From CAVSLM01 sp963728895 (GTDB taxonomy: Bacteria; Pseudomonadota; Gammaproteobacteria; JBBQDK01), in contig CAVSLM010000001.1 of assembly GCA_963728895.1 (NCBI GenBank), positions 682,001-746,000 on the forward strand: a stretch of DNA of 64,000 nt, given 5' to 3'. Under the pieces are notes generated by a model, which had not been told where the DNA came from, searched no databases, and worked only from the letters and a program-made list of their open reading frames with translations. The translations under genes were made by a program, and so were the position numbers. Shown one piece after another: positions 14,827 through 23,112 of this stretch (positions are counted from its first letter, which is position 1; each line of letters begins with the position of its first letter).

Positions 14827-17800
14827 ATGTCATACGAAGTGCATACAGACATGGCCGACAGCGCGGCGGATCCGGTGGACGCCGGCGAGGTCTGCGTGCT
14901 GCCGACCTCGTTCGCGCAGCAGCGGCTATGGTTCCTGGACCGGCTGGAGCCGGGCAGTGCCTATTACAACATTCCGTTTGTGCAGCGGTTGCGGGGTGCG
15001 CTGGACTGCGGGGCGCTGGGGCGCAGTTTGCAGGACATCGTGCGACGGCACGAGGTGTTGCGCACGCACTTTGAGGAGCAGGACGGGCGGCCCGTGCAGG
15101 TGGTTTCCGATGCGGTGCTGGCGCCGCTTGCCGTGGTGGATCTGTCGGCGCTGCCGGTGTCGGCGCGCACGCAGGCGGCAACCGGGCTGCTGCAGGAGGA
15201 TGCGCAGCGGGCGTTCGATCTGGAACGGGCGCCGTTGCTGCGGGCGAAGCTGCTGCGCCTGGCGCCGGACGAGCATATGCTGCTGCTGAACATGCACCAC
15301 ATCGTATCCGACGGGTGGTCCATGGGCGTGCTGCTGCGCGAGCTGTCGGCGTTCTACCGGGCCCATCGGCACGGTGGTGTGGCCGGATTGCCGCAACTGC
15401 CGGTTCAATATGCCGACTATGCGGTGTGGCAGCGCGGGTATCTGCAAGGCGCGGTGCTGGATGCGCAACTGGAGTACTGGCGCGGACAGCTTGCGGGGCT
15501 GAGCACGCTGGAGCTGGCGCTCGACCATCCACGCCCGGCGGTGCTCGGTTATCACGGTGCGACGGTACCGGTGAGCCTGAGCGCGACCACCAGTGCCGCG
15601 CTCAGGCGTATCGGGCAGCAGGCCGGTACCACGCCGTTCATGACCCTGCTCACACTGTTCCAGATTCTGCTGGCGCGCTACAGCGGGCAGACCGACATCG
15701 CCGTCGGCAGTCCCATTGCGGGGCGCAACCGTACCGAGATCGAGCCGTTGATCGGCTTCTTCGTGAACACGCTGGTGCTGCGTGCGGATCTGTCCGGGGA
15801 TCCGTCGTTCATCGAGGCGCTCGGGCGCGTGCGCGATATGTGCTTCGACGCCTACGACCATCAGGATCTGCCGTTCGAGAAGCTGGTGGAGGAGTTGCGG
15901 CCCACCCGTGATCTGGCCCGTCATCCGCTGTTTCAGGTGATGTTCACGTTGCGGAATGCCTCGACGCATGCGCTCGAGTTGGAGGGGATCGAGGCGCAGT
16001 CGCTGGAGCTGGACACGGACGTGGCGAAGTTCGAGCTGACGTTGTCGCTGTCGAGCGGTGCGACGGATTTCAGCGGCATCATCGAGTACAACACCGAGCT
16101 GTTCGATGCCGGGACCATGGTGCGGATGGCCGAAAGCTTCGTCGCGCTGGCCGATTCCGCAGCCGCTGCGCCCGGGCAGTCGATTGGACGGCTGGCGTGC
16201 CTTGCGCCGCAGACGCGGCGCCAGCTGCTGGTGGAGTGGAACGACACGGCGCTCGACATCGGGGGCGAGCGTTGCCTGCACGAGTGGTTCGAGGCGCAGG
16301 TGGCGCGCACACCCGATGCACCCGCGCTCATACAAGATGCCGTGCAGTGGAGCTATGCGCAGCTCAACGCACGTGCGAATCAACTGGCGCGCCGGTTGCT
16401 GGAGAGGGGGGTGGGGCCGGAGGCGCTGGTGGCGTTGTGCTGCGAGCGCTCGCCGGAGCTGCTGATCGGCATGCTCGCGGTGCTCAAGGCCGGTGGTGCG
16501 TATGTTCCACTCGATCCGGCGTACCCGGACGAACGGCTGCGGTTCATGCTGGAGGATTGTGCGGCGCCGGTGCTGTTGACGCAGTCCGCCTTGCGGGGGC
16601 GCTTTGCGCAACAGCCCGTGCACATCATCGCGCTGGATGCCGAATGGGAACGCATTGCCGCGCTGGATGCGGGGAATCCGCAACCGCGCGCCACGCCCGC
16701 GAACGCCGCCTACGTCATCTACACGTCCGGTTCCACCGGGCGTCCGAAGGGCGTGGTGATCACGCATGCCAATGTTGTGAACCACAATCTGTGGGCGGTG
16801 GATGCCTTCCGGCTCACGCCTGCGGACCGTGTGCTGCAGTTTGCCTCCATCAGCTTCGACATTGCAGTGGAGGAGATCTACCCGACGTGGCTGGCGGGTG
16901 CGGCATTGGTGTTGTGGCCGCAGGGGGTGCTCAATGCCGTGGAGACATTCCACGCGCGCATTGGCGAGCTCGGTCTGACGGTATTGAATCTGTCCACCGC
17001 CTACTGGCACGCATGGGTGGCGCATATGCACGCCGCGCACCTGTCCGTGCCGGACGGGGTGCGTCTGGTGGTGGTGGGCGGCGAGAAGACCTCAGGGCAG
17101 CGGTTGCAGCAGTGGAACGGGCTGGTGCGCGCGAGTGTGGAATGGTTGAACGGTTACGGGCCGACGGAGACGACCGTGACGGCGACGCTGTATCGTCCGT
17201 GCGCGGATGAGTGCGAGCGCCGGCAGGAGGGGGATCCGCCGATCGGCCGGCCGATCATCAATACGCGTGCCTATATTCTGGACGGTGCGGGCGAGCCGGT
17301 GCCGGTGGGTGTAGGCGGCGAACTGTATATCGCAGGTGCCGGGGTTGCGCGCGGCTACCTGAACCGTGCACAGCTGACCGGCGAACGGTTCGTATCCGAT
17401 CCGTTCGGCGCGACGCCCGGTGGGCGCATGTATCGTACCGGCGATCTGGCGCGCTGGCGCGCAGACGGTCAGATCGAGTATCTGGGGCGCGCAGACGACC
17501 AGATAAAGCTGCGCGGGTACCGGATCGAACCCGGGGAGGTGGAGGCGGTACTGCTGCGTCATCCGCGGGTGCATACGGCGGTGGTGGTGGCGCATGCCGA
17601 GCGGCTGGTGGCCTACGTGGTGTTCGCTGGGCCGGGTGAGGTCGGTGCGAACGAGCTGCGTCGGCACCTGCTCGAGACGTTGCCGGAATACATGGTGCCG
17701 TCGGTGTATGTGGTACTGGACGCGCTGCCGATGACCCCGAGCGGCAAAGTCGACCGCAAGGCGCTGCCGGTGCCGGATGCGGGTCTGCGGGCGACGGATG

Positions 17801-20800
17801 CGGACGCCTACGAGGCCCCACGTGATGAAGCCGAACACATGCTGGAGGCGATCTGGTGCGGGGTGTTGGGGCTGGTGCGGGTGGGCATACACGACAACTT
17901 CTTCGCGTTGGGCGGGCACTCGCTGCTGGCCACGCAGGTGATGTCCCGGGTGCGCGCGGCGTTCGGTGTGGATGTGCCGCTGCGGGCGCTGTTCGAGTCC
18001 CCGACCATCGCGGGGCTGGCGGCGCAGATCATGCAGACGGTCGCCGCCGCCGGGGTGCCGGTCCTGCAAGCCGGGGCGCGCGGCGCCCGCGTGCCGCTGT
18101 CGTTCGCGCAGCAGCGGCTGTGGTTCCTGGACCGGCTGGAGCCCGGACTCGCGCTGTACAACATGCCGATGGCGGTACGTCTGTGCGGCACGCTGCACGG
18201 GCAGGCGCTGGAGCAGGCGCTCAACGAGATCGTGCGGCGCCACGAGGTGTTGCGCACCGCCTTTCCGATGATCGACGGAGAGCCGCTGCAGGTCATCGCC
18301 GGGCAGCTGCACCTGGACCTGCCGGTGATCGACCTGTGCGAACTCGCACCGGACGAACGCGAGCGTGTAGTGACGCGTCTGGCGTCCGAGGAGGGGGCGC
18401 ATGCGTTCGATCTGGCGCATGGTCCGCTGCTGCGCGTGAAACTGCTGCGCACCGATGCGGACGCACACGTGCTGCTGCTGAACATGCACCACATCGTATC
18501 CGACGGGTGGTCCATGACGGTGTTGTTCCGCGAGCTGGCGCAGCTATACGCGGCCGGCGTCGCCGGGCGGCCCTCGCCGCTGCCACCGCTCTCCCTGCAG
18601 TATGCGGACTACGCCGTGTGGCAACGCAGCTGGCTGCAGGGCGAGGTGCTGGAACGCCAACTCGACTACTGGCGGCGCCGCCTGGACGGTCTCACGGTAT
18701 TGGATCTGCCGACCGATCGCCCGCGACCTGCGCAGCGCCGCTTCCGCGGCGGGCACGTGACGCTGGAGCTGCCGGAGGAAACCGCCCGACGGTGCGAACA
18801 TCTGGCACGTCAGGAATCGGTGACCATGTTCATGCTGCTGTTGACGGCGTTCCAGGTGCTGCTGCACCGCTACAGCGGGCAGACCGACATCGCCGTCGGC
18901 AGTCCCATCGCGGGACGCAACCGCGTGGACCTGGAGGACCTCATCGGATTCTTCGTGAACACGCTGGTACTGCGCGTGGATCTGGGGGGTGACCCGACCG
19001 TGCGGGAGGCATTGATGCGCGTGCGCGAGATGACGCTCGGCGCGTATACGCATCAGGACCTGCCGTTCGAAAAACTGGTGCAGGTGCTGCGGTCCGCACG
19101 CGATCTCACGCACAGCCCGATGTTCCAGGTGATGTTCGCGATGCAGGATGCGGGCAGCGATGACTTGCAGTTGCCGGGGCTGACGGCAAGCGCACTGCCG
19201 ATCGCGGGTGCCGGCGCCAAATTCGATCTCATCCTGTTCGCGCAACACACGCGGACCGGTATCGTTCTGGCGCTGGAATACGACAGCGATCTGTTCGATG
19301 TCCAGACGGCGCAGCGCATGTTGCAGCATCTGCGGGTGCTGTTGGAGGGTATGACCGCCGATCCGACGCAAACCGTTTCGGCCCTGTCGTTGCTCACGCC
19401 GCAGGAGCGCACGCTGGTGCTGGAACAGTGGAACGCCACCGCCAGCGTCTATCCGCGCGATCGCTGCATCCACGAGCTGTTCGTGGAGCGGGTGCAGCGC
19501 AGCCCGGATGCCGTGGCGCTTGCCTGCGGGGAGCTGCAGGTCACGTATGCGGAGTTGAACCGCCGTGCCAACCGGCTGGCGCATCATCTGCAGGAACTGG
19601 GTATCGGTCCGGAGGTGCCGGTCGGTGTCTATCTCGATCGTTCGCCGGAGCTGGTGGTTGCGGTGCTGGCGATATTGAAGGCGGGCGGTGCGTACGTTCC
19701 GCTGGATCCGGCATATCCACAGGCGCGCATCCAGTTCATGTTGGACGACGCGGGTGCGCCGGCGGTGATTGTGGACGAATCGCTGCGCGATGCCCTGGGT
19801 GGGTACGGCGGCACGATCGTGTGTCCGGCGCTGCTGCATGAGGCGATCGGGCGCCAACCGGACACGGATCCGCCCAACCGCACACACGCGGACCAGCTCG
19901 CCAACATCATCTACACCTCCGGTTCCACCGGCGTGCCCAAGGGTGTGGAAGTCCTGCACCGCGGCGTCACGCGGCTGGTGCTCGGGAACGACTACGTCGA
20001 GTTCGGGCCGCAACAGGTGTTTCTCCAGTTGGCACCGATTTCGTTCGACGCCTCGACGTTCGAATTGTGGGGCGCGCTGCTGCACGGTGCGACCTGCGTG
20101 ATCTTCCCCGAGCGGGTGCCGACCACGCGCGCGCTGGGTGCGGTGCTGGCCCGCCACCGGGTCACCACAGTGTGGCTTACCGCCACCTTGTTCAACGCCA
20201 TACTGGACGATGCCCCTCATATACTGACCGGCGTGCGGCAATTGCTGACCGGCGGGGAGGCGTTGTCGCCTGTGCATGTACGCCGTGCGCTGGAGCGCCT
20301 GCCGGAGACCCAACTGATCAACGGCTACGGGCCTACCGAGAGCACGACCTTTGCCTGCTGCCACACCATTGCGCGCGTACCGATGCCGGAGACCGCGTCG
20401 ATACCCATCGGCCGACCGATCCGCAACACCCGCGTGTACGTGCTCGATGCCAGCATGCAACCGGTACCGGTCGGGGTTGGAGGCGAACTGTGGATCGGCG
20501 GCGACGGGCTCGCGCGCGGTTATCGCAGGCGCCCCGAATTGACCGCCGAGCGCTTCGTGGCGGACCCGTACGGCAGTGCACTGTCGGCACGGCTGTATCG
20601 CACGGGGGATCGTGCGCGCTGGCTGGCGGATGGAACGATCGAGTTCCTGGGACGCATCGACGAGCAGGTCAAGATTCGCGGATGCCGTATCGAACCGGGA
20701 GAGATCGAGGCGCAGCTCGCGCAGCATCCGCAGGTACGCCACGTCGCCGTGGTGGCGCGCGAGGATCGCCCGGGTGACCGGCGCCTGGTCGCCTACGTGG

Positions 20801-22032
20801 TCGCGTCGGGCCCGGATGCGGACGCCGCGGCGCTGCACGCCGCGCTCGCTGCGCGTCTGCCCGAATACATGATCCCGTCGGCTTTCATATTCCTGCCGGC
20901 GTTGCCGCGCACCGCCAACGGCAAGCTCGACCGGGCGGCATTGCCACCGCCCGGACAGGGCGACGACGCCCGCGTATCCTATGTAGCGCCGCGCGACGTC
21001 GTCGAGGAATGGATGACGCAGGTCTGGTCCGAATTGCTGGGCGTGGATCGCGTGGGCATATACGACAACTTCTTCGCGCTCGGCGGCCACTCGCTGCTCG
21101 CGGTGAAGCTCATGGAACGCATCCGTCAGCAATACCAGCAGGACCCGCCGTTGGCGTTGTTGTTCCAGGCCGGCACCGTTGCGCGTCTCTCCCACATCGT
21201 GCGGGAACGGGTGCAACTGGCGCCGTGGTCGCCGCTGGTAGCGATCCAGCCGGAAGGCAGCAGGCCGCCGCTGTTCTGTGTGCACCCGGCGGGCGGCAAC
21301 GTCCTCGGCTATGCGGACCTCGCACGCGAACTCGGCAGGGACCAGCCGGTATACGGTCTGCAGGCGCACGGCGTGATCGAAGGCCAGGCGCCGCACGACT
21401 GCGTCGAGACCATGGCGTCGGTATACATCGAGGCCATCCGCACGGTGCAGCCGCAGGGACCGTATCACCTGTGCGGCACTTCGTTCGGCGGTATCGTGGT
21501 CTACGAAATGGCCGTGCAACTGCAGGCCAGCGGGCAACAGGTCGGCACGGTGTTTATCGGCGACACCTGGGTCGTGCGCGGACCGCATTTCCGTCCCCGG
21601 TGGTACCGATTTTCGCGTCTCACCTATCCGTTCGTATTGTCCCCGCGCGAAATTTTGACCCTGCTACGGCGTCGTTGGTCCGGAGGCGGCGAACCGGTGC
21701 AACGCAGGCGTCGCGCGAAATTCGCCAACGAGCTGCACAAGCGCATGGCGCGTGCGCACAGCCGGGCATTGCAGCGCTATCGGCCGCGTTACTATCCCGG
21801 CAAGGTGGTGTTGTTTCGCAGCGCCACATTGGATCGTCATGAGCGGCGCCTGGAACACTATTTCGGCGGGCCGGAGATGTGCTGGCGCGAACTCGCACGC
21901 GGTGGAGTGGAGTTGTACTTACTGCCGGGCGTGCATCACAACATGTTCTATGGGGAGCGGGCGATCGGCTTTGCGGCACGCGTGAGCGAATGCCTGGAGC
22001 GGGCGCGCCGCGCGCCGGAGCCCCGGGCGTGA
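14827..22032 (+). CDS. dimodular nonribosomal peptide synthetase, C-A-T-C-A-T-TE
   Basis: A 2401-residue synthetase. Module 1: condensation domain (FAQQRLWFLDRLEPG near 28; HHIVSDGWSM near 156), adenylation domain (~485-990; IYTSGSTGRPKG, NGYGPTETTVTA, YRTGDLARW), carrier DNFFALGGHSLLATQ near 1022. Module 2: condensation (HHIVSDGWSM near 1221), adenylation (~1550-2050; YTSGSTGVPKG, NGYGPTESTTFACC), carrier DNFFALGGHSLLAVK near 2079. A thioesterase from ~2140 has CVHPAGGNVLGYADL and GTSFGGIV (Ser nucleophile near 2217). Pocket residues by alignment to GrsA: A1 D-I-E-N-V-V-G-V-T (no confident match), A2 D-A-F-L-L-G-G-T-F (valine-like). ATG 14827 is chosen with AGGAG ten bases ahead. All carrier serines and condensation histidines are present, with no frameshift. 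The leading C domain implies an upstream donor, possibly the A-T protein at 23113. Confidence 0.95.
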   Translation: MSYEVHTDMADSAADPVDAGEVCVLPTSFAQQRLWFLDRLEPGSAYYNIPFVQRLRGALDCGALGRSLQDIVRRHEVLRTHFEEQDGRPVQVVSDAVLAPLAVVDLSALPVSARTQAATGLLQEDAQRAFDLERAPLLRAKLLRLAPDEHMLLLNMHHIVSDGWSMGVLLRELSAFYRAHRHGGVAGLPQLPVQYADYAVWQRGYLQGAVLDAQLEYWRGQLAGLSTLELALDHPRPAVLGYHGATVPVSLSATTSAALRRIGQQAGTTPFMTLLTLFQILLARYSGQTDIAVGSPIAGRNRTEIEPLIGFFVNTLVLRADLSGDPSFIEALGRVRDMCFDAYDHQDLPFEKLVEELRPTRDLARHPLFQVMFTLRNASTHALELEGIEAQSLELDTDVAKFELTLSLSSGATDFSGIIEYNTELFDAGTMVRMAESFVALADSAAAAPGQSIGRLACLAPQTRRQLLVEWNDTALDIGGERCLHEWFEAQVARTPDAPALIQDAVQWSYAQLNARANQLARRLLERGVGPEALVALCCERSPELLIGMLAVLKAGGAYVPLDPAYPDERLRFMLEDCAAPVLLTQSALRGRFAQQPVHIIALDAEWERIAALDAGNPQPRATPANAAYVIYTSGSTGRPKGVVITHANVVNHNLWAVDAFRLTPADRVLQFASISFDIAVEEIYPTWLAGAALVLWPQGVLNAVETFHARIGELGLTVLNLSTAYWHAWVAHMHAAHLSVPDGVRLVVVGGEKTSGQRLQQWNGLVRASVEWLNGYGPTETTVTATLYRPCADECERRQEGDPPIGRPIINTRAYILDGAGEPVPVGVGGELYIAGAGVARGYLNRAQLTGERFVSDPFGATPGGRMYRTGDLARWRADGQIEYLGRADDQIKLRGYRIEPGEVEAVLLRHPRVHTAVVVAHAERLVAYVVFAGPGEVGANELRRHLLETLPEYMVPSVYVVLDALPMTPSGKVDRKALPVPDAGLRATDADAYEAPRDEAEHMLEAIWCGVLGLVRVGIHDNFFALGGHSLLATQVMSRVRAAFGVDVPLRALFESPTIAGLAAQIMQTVAAAGVPVLQAGARGARVPLSFAQQRLWFLDRLEPGLALYNMPMAVRLCGTLHGQALEQALNEIVRRHEVLRTAFPMIDGEPLQVIAGQLHLDLPVIDLCELAPDERERVVTRLASEEGAHAFDLAHGPLLRVKLLRTDADAHVLLLNMHHIVSDGWSMTVLFRELAQLYAAGVAGRPSPLPPLSLQYADYAVWQRSWLQGEVLERQLDYWRRRLDGLTVLDLPTDRPRPAQRRFRGGHVTLELPEETARRCEHLARQESVTMFMLLLTAFQVLLHRYSGQTDIAVGSPIAGRNRVDLEDLIGFFVNTLVLRVDLGGDPTVREALMRVREMTLGAYTHQDLPFEKLVQVLRSARDLTHSPMFQVMFAMQDAGSDDLQLPGLTASALPIAGAGAKFDLILFAQHTRTGIVLALEYDSDLFDVQTAQRMLQHLRVLLEGMTADPTQTVSALSLLTPQERTLVLEQWNATASVYPRDRCIHELFVERVQRSPDAVALACGELQVTYAELNRRANRLAHHLQELGIGPEVPVGVYLDRSPELVVAVLAILKAGGAYVPLDPAYPQARIQFMLDDAGAPAVIVDESLRDALGGYGGTIVCPALLHEAIGRQPDTDPPNRTHADQLANIIYTSGSTGVPKGVEVLHRGVTRLVLGNDYVEFGPQQVFLQLAPISFDASTFELWGALLHGATCVIFPERVPTTRALGAVLARHRVTTVWLTATLFNAILDDAPHILTGVRQLLTGGEALSPVHVRRALERLPETQLINGYGPTESTTFACCHTIARVPMPETASIPIGRPIRNTRVYVLDASMQPVPVGVGGELWIGGDGLARGYRRRPELTAERFVADPYGSALSARLYRTGDRARWLADGTIEFLGRIDEQVKIRGCRIEPGEIEAQLAQHPQVRHVAVVAREDRPGDRRLVAYVVASGPDADAAALHAALAARLPEYMIPSAFIFLPALPRTANGKLDRAALPPPGQGDDARVSYVAPRDVVEEWMTQVWSELLGVDRVGIYDNFFALGGHSLLAVKLMERIRQQYQQDPPLALLFQAGTVARLSHIVRERVQLAPWSPLVAIQPEGSRPPLFCVHPAGGNVLGYADLARELGRDQPVYGLQAHGVIEGQAPHDCVETMASVYIEAIRTVQPQGPYHLCGTSFGGIVVYEMAVQLQASGQQVGTVFIGDTWVVRGPHFRPRWYRFSRLTYPFVLSPREILTLLRRRWSGGGEPVQRRRRAKFANELHKRMARAHSRALQRYRPRYYPGKVVLFRSATLDRHERRLEHYFGGPEMCWRELARGGVELYLLPGVHHNMFYGERAIGFAARVSECLERARRAPEPRA

Positions 22033-22241
22033 CGGCAGCCGCACGCTGGCGCCTGGCGGTTGGAGCCACTATGCCGGCCGCCGACGCGGTACATGTGTGG
22101 TGTACCACGCTGAGCCGCGACGCGCCGGCGCTTGCCGCCATGGTGCGCATACTCAGTGCCGATGAGCCGGTGTACAGTAAGCATAAACGGCCTTTTCGTC
22201 CGACAGCATCACTTCGTCGCGTTTGTCGGTCGTCGAACTGA
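22029..22241 (+). pseudogene. truncated Sfp-type phosphopantetheinyl transferase
   Basis: GTG at 22029 overlaps the synthetase stop (GTGA), a translational-coupling arrangement. The 70-codon frame begins like an Sfp-type PPTase: ADAVHVWCTTLSRDAPALAA then MVRILSADE, matching the usual N terminus ahead of the (L)S.DE.RA.RF segment, and then diverges and stops at 22241. The catalytic WxxKEA region is absent. So the pathway's own PPTase seems to have been lost by recombination and carrier loading would need another enzyme. Confidence 0.55.
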
Positions 22242-22319
22242 CCCGCGAACTGCCTCGAACCGGCATTCCAGCGCCCGAATCTACCCCGACCACGGGTTCG
22301 CCGGCACACTTCTCCCCCT

Positions 22320-22475
22320 GCCGCCGGTCCTTTGGCCAGCCGCCACCGTTGCCCGCGAGCGCGGCGTCTTCGACGCGCGGGGGCTGGATGCCTGTGTGGA
22401 GCGTTTCGTGAAGCAGGGTGCCGGCGAATGGCGGCTGTTCCGCTGTGCCGCCCTCGAGCTCTGGTTCCGGCGCTG
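22320..22475 (+). pseudogene. possible asparagine-synthetase-like C-terminal fragment
   Basis: One frame reads RERGVFDARGLDACVERF, then WRLFRCAALELWFRRCID, the layout of the extreme C terminus of asparagine-synthase (AsnB-type) enzymes (..G.FD...V..l...H..G....LW.ll.lELW.R.f). It has no start and no catalytic region and continues into unrelated sequence. Such enzymes can accompany peptide biosynthesis genes. The match rests on about 45 residues. Confidence 0.35.
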
Positions 22476-22753
22476 CATTGATCAGGGTGGGGTCAGGTCC
22501 AACATTCCGGCACCTGCGAACACCGAGCCGCGTAGGACGTAATCGAGTCTGATGTCTGGAGGTGCGGACTGCGGCCAGCGAACAGTTGCTGGAGTGTTGC
22601 ATCTGCAGAAGTCCGTACTCGCGAATACCATCCTCAGGCACCAAGGCCTGGCCAGGCATGAGGTATCAACCGTGAGACCATGCGGAAAGACTTTTCGGAC
22701 GGGTACTAGTGTAGTGATGCACTCTTGACGAGACGTTTGAGCCTTCAATGGAT

Positions 22754-22783
22754 GTAGGGCGGATAAGCGCAGCGCATCCGCCA
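22754..22783 (+). repeat. 30-bp REP-like repeat, left copy of a perfect inverted pair
   Basis: Begins GTAGGGCGGATAAGCGCAGC and is the exact reverse complement, over all 30 bases, of 22936-22965. The unit resembles a dispersed intergenic repeat common in gammaproteobacterial genomes. Both copies lie inside the MITE. Confidence 0.85.
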
Positions 22784-22935
22784 TTCGTGATCGGCCGGCG
22801 TCAGGAGTGCACGAAGCCGTTTCGCTCCCGTCGAGTTTCTCGTGCTGAGTGGATCGCGAAGGGGATCAGGCGTCGTGGGGAAACAGGGAGCCAATGGGGG
22901 TCGCGGAGTCGGATTTTGAACCAGAGGTGGCTGGG

Positions 22936-22965
22936 TGGCGGATGCGCTGCGCTTATCCGCCCTAC
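22936..22965 (-). repeat. 30-bp REP-like repeat, right copy of the inverted pair
   Basis: Exact reverse complement of 22754-22783, with a 152-base spacer between the arms. The spacer has no recognisable gene. Confidence 0.85.
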
Positions 22966-23112
22966 GGCGCTGGTGACCGCCTCGACGAGTACATCGCCAA
23001 TTCACAACACCAGGCCCAGGCGATTCATCCGGACCAGGAGCGCTCGCGATATCCTGCAGAAGGTGATTCGCGCCAATCGCCGCTTAAGTTCCAAACAGAA
23101 CGCAACACTACA

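Noticed and set aside
14926..17040. 704-codon minus-strand frame inside the peptide synthetase gene (and a 1014-codon one at 18544-21588)
   Set aside because: Both are shadows created by high GC content; products are Arg/His/Gln-rich and the plus strand encodes an uninterrupted synthetase with all core motifs.
22754..22965. CRISPR-like arrangement from two 30-bp repeats
   Set aside because: Only two units, inverted rather than direct, with a 152-base spacer and no cas genes.
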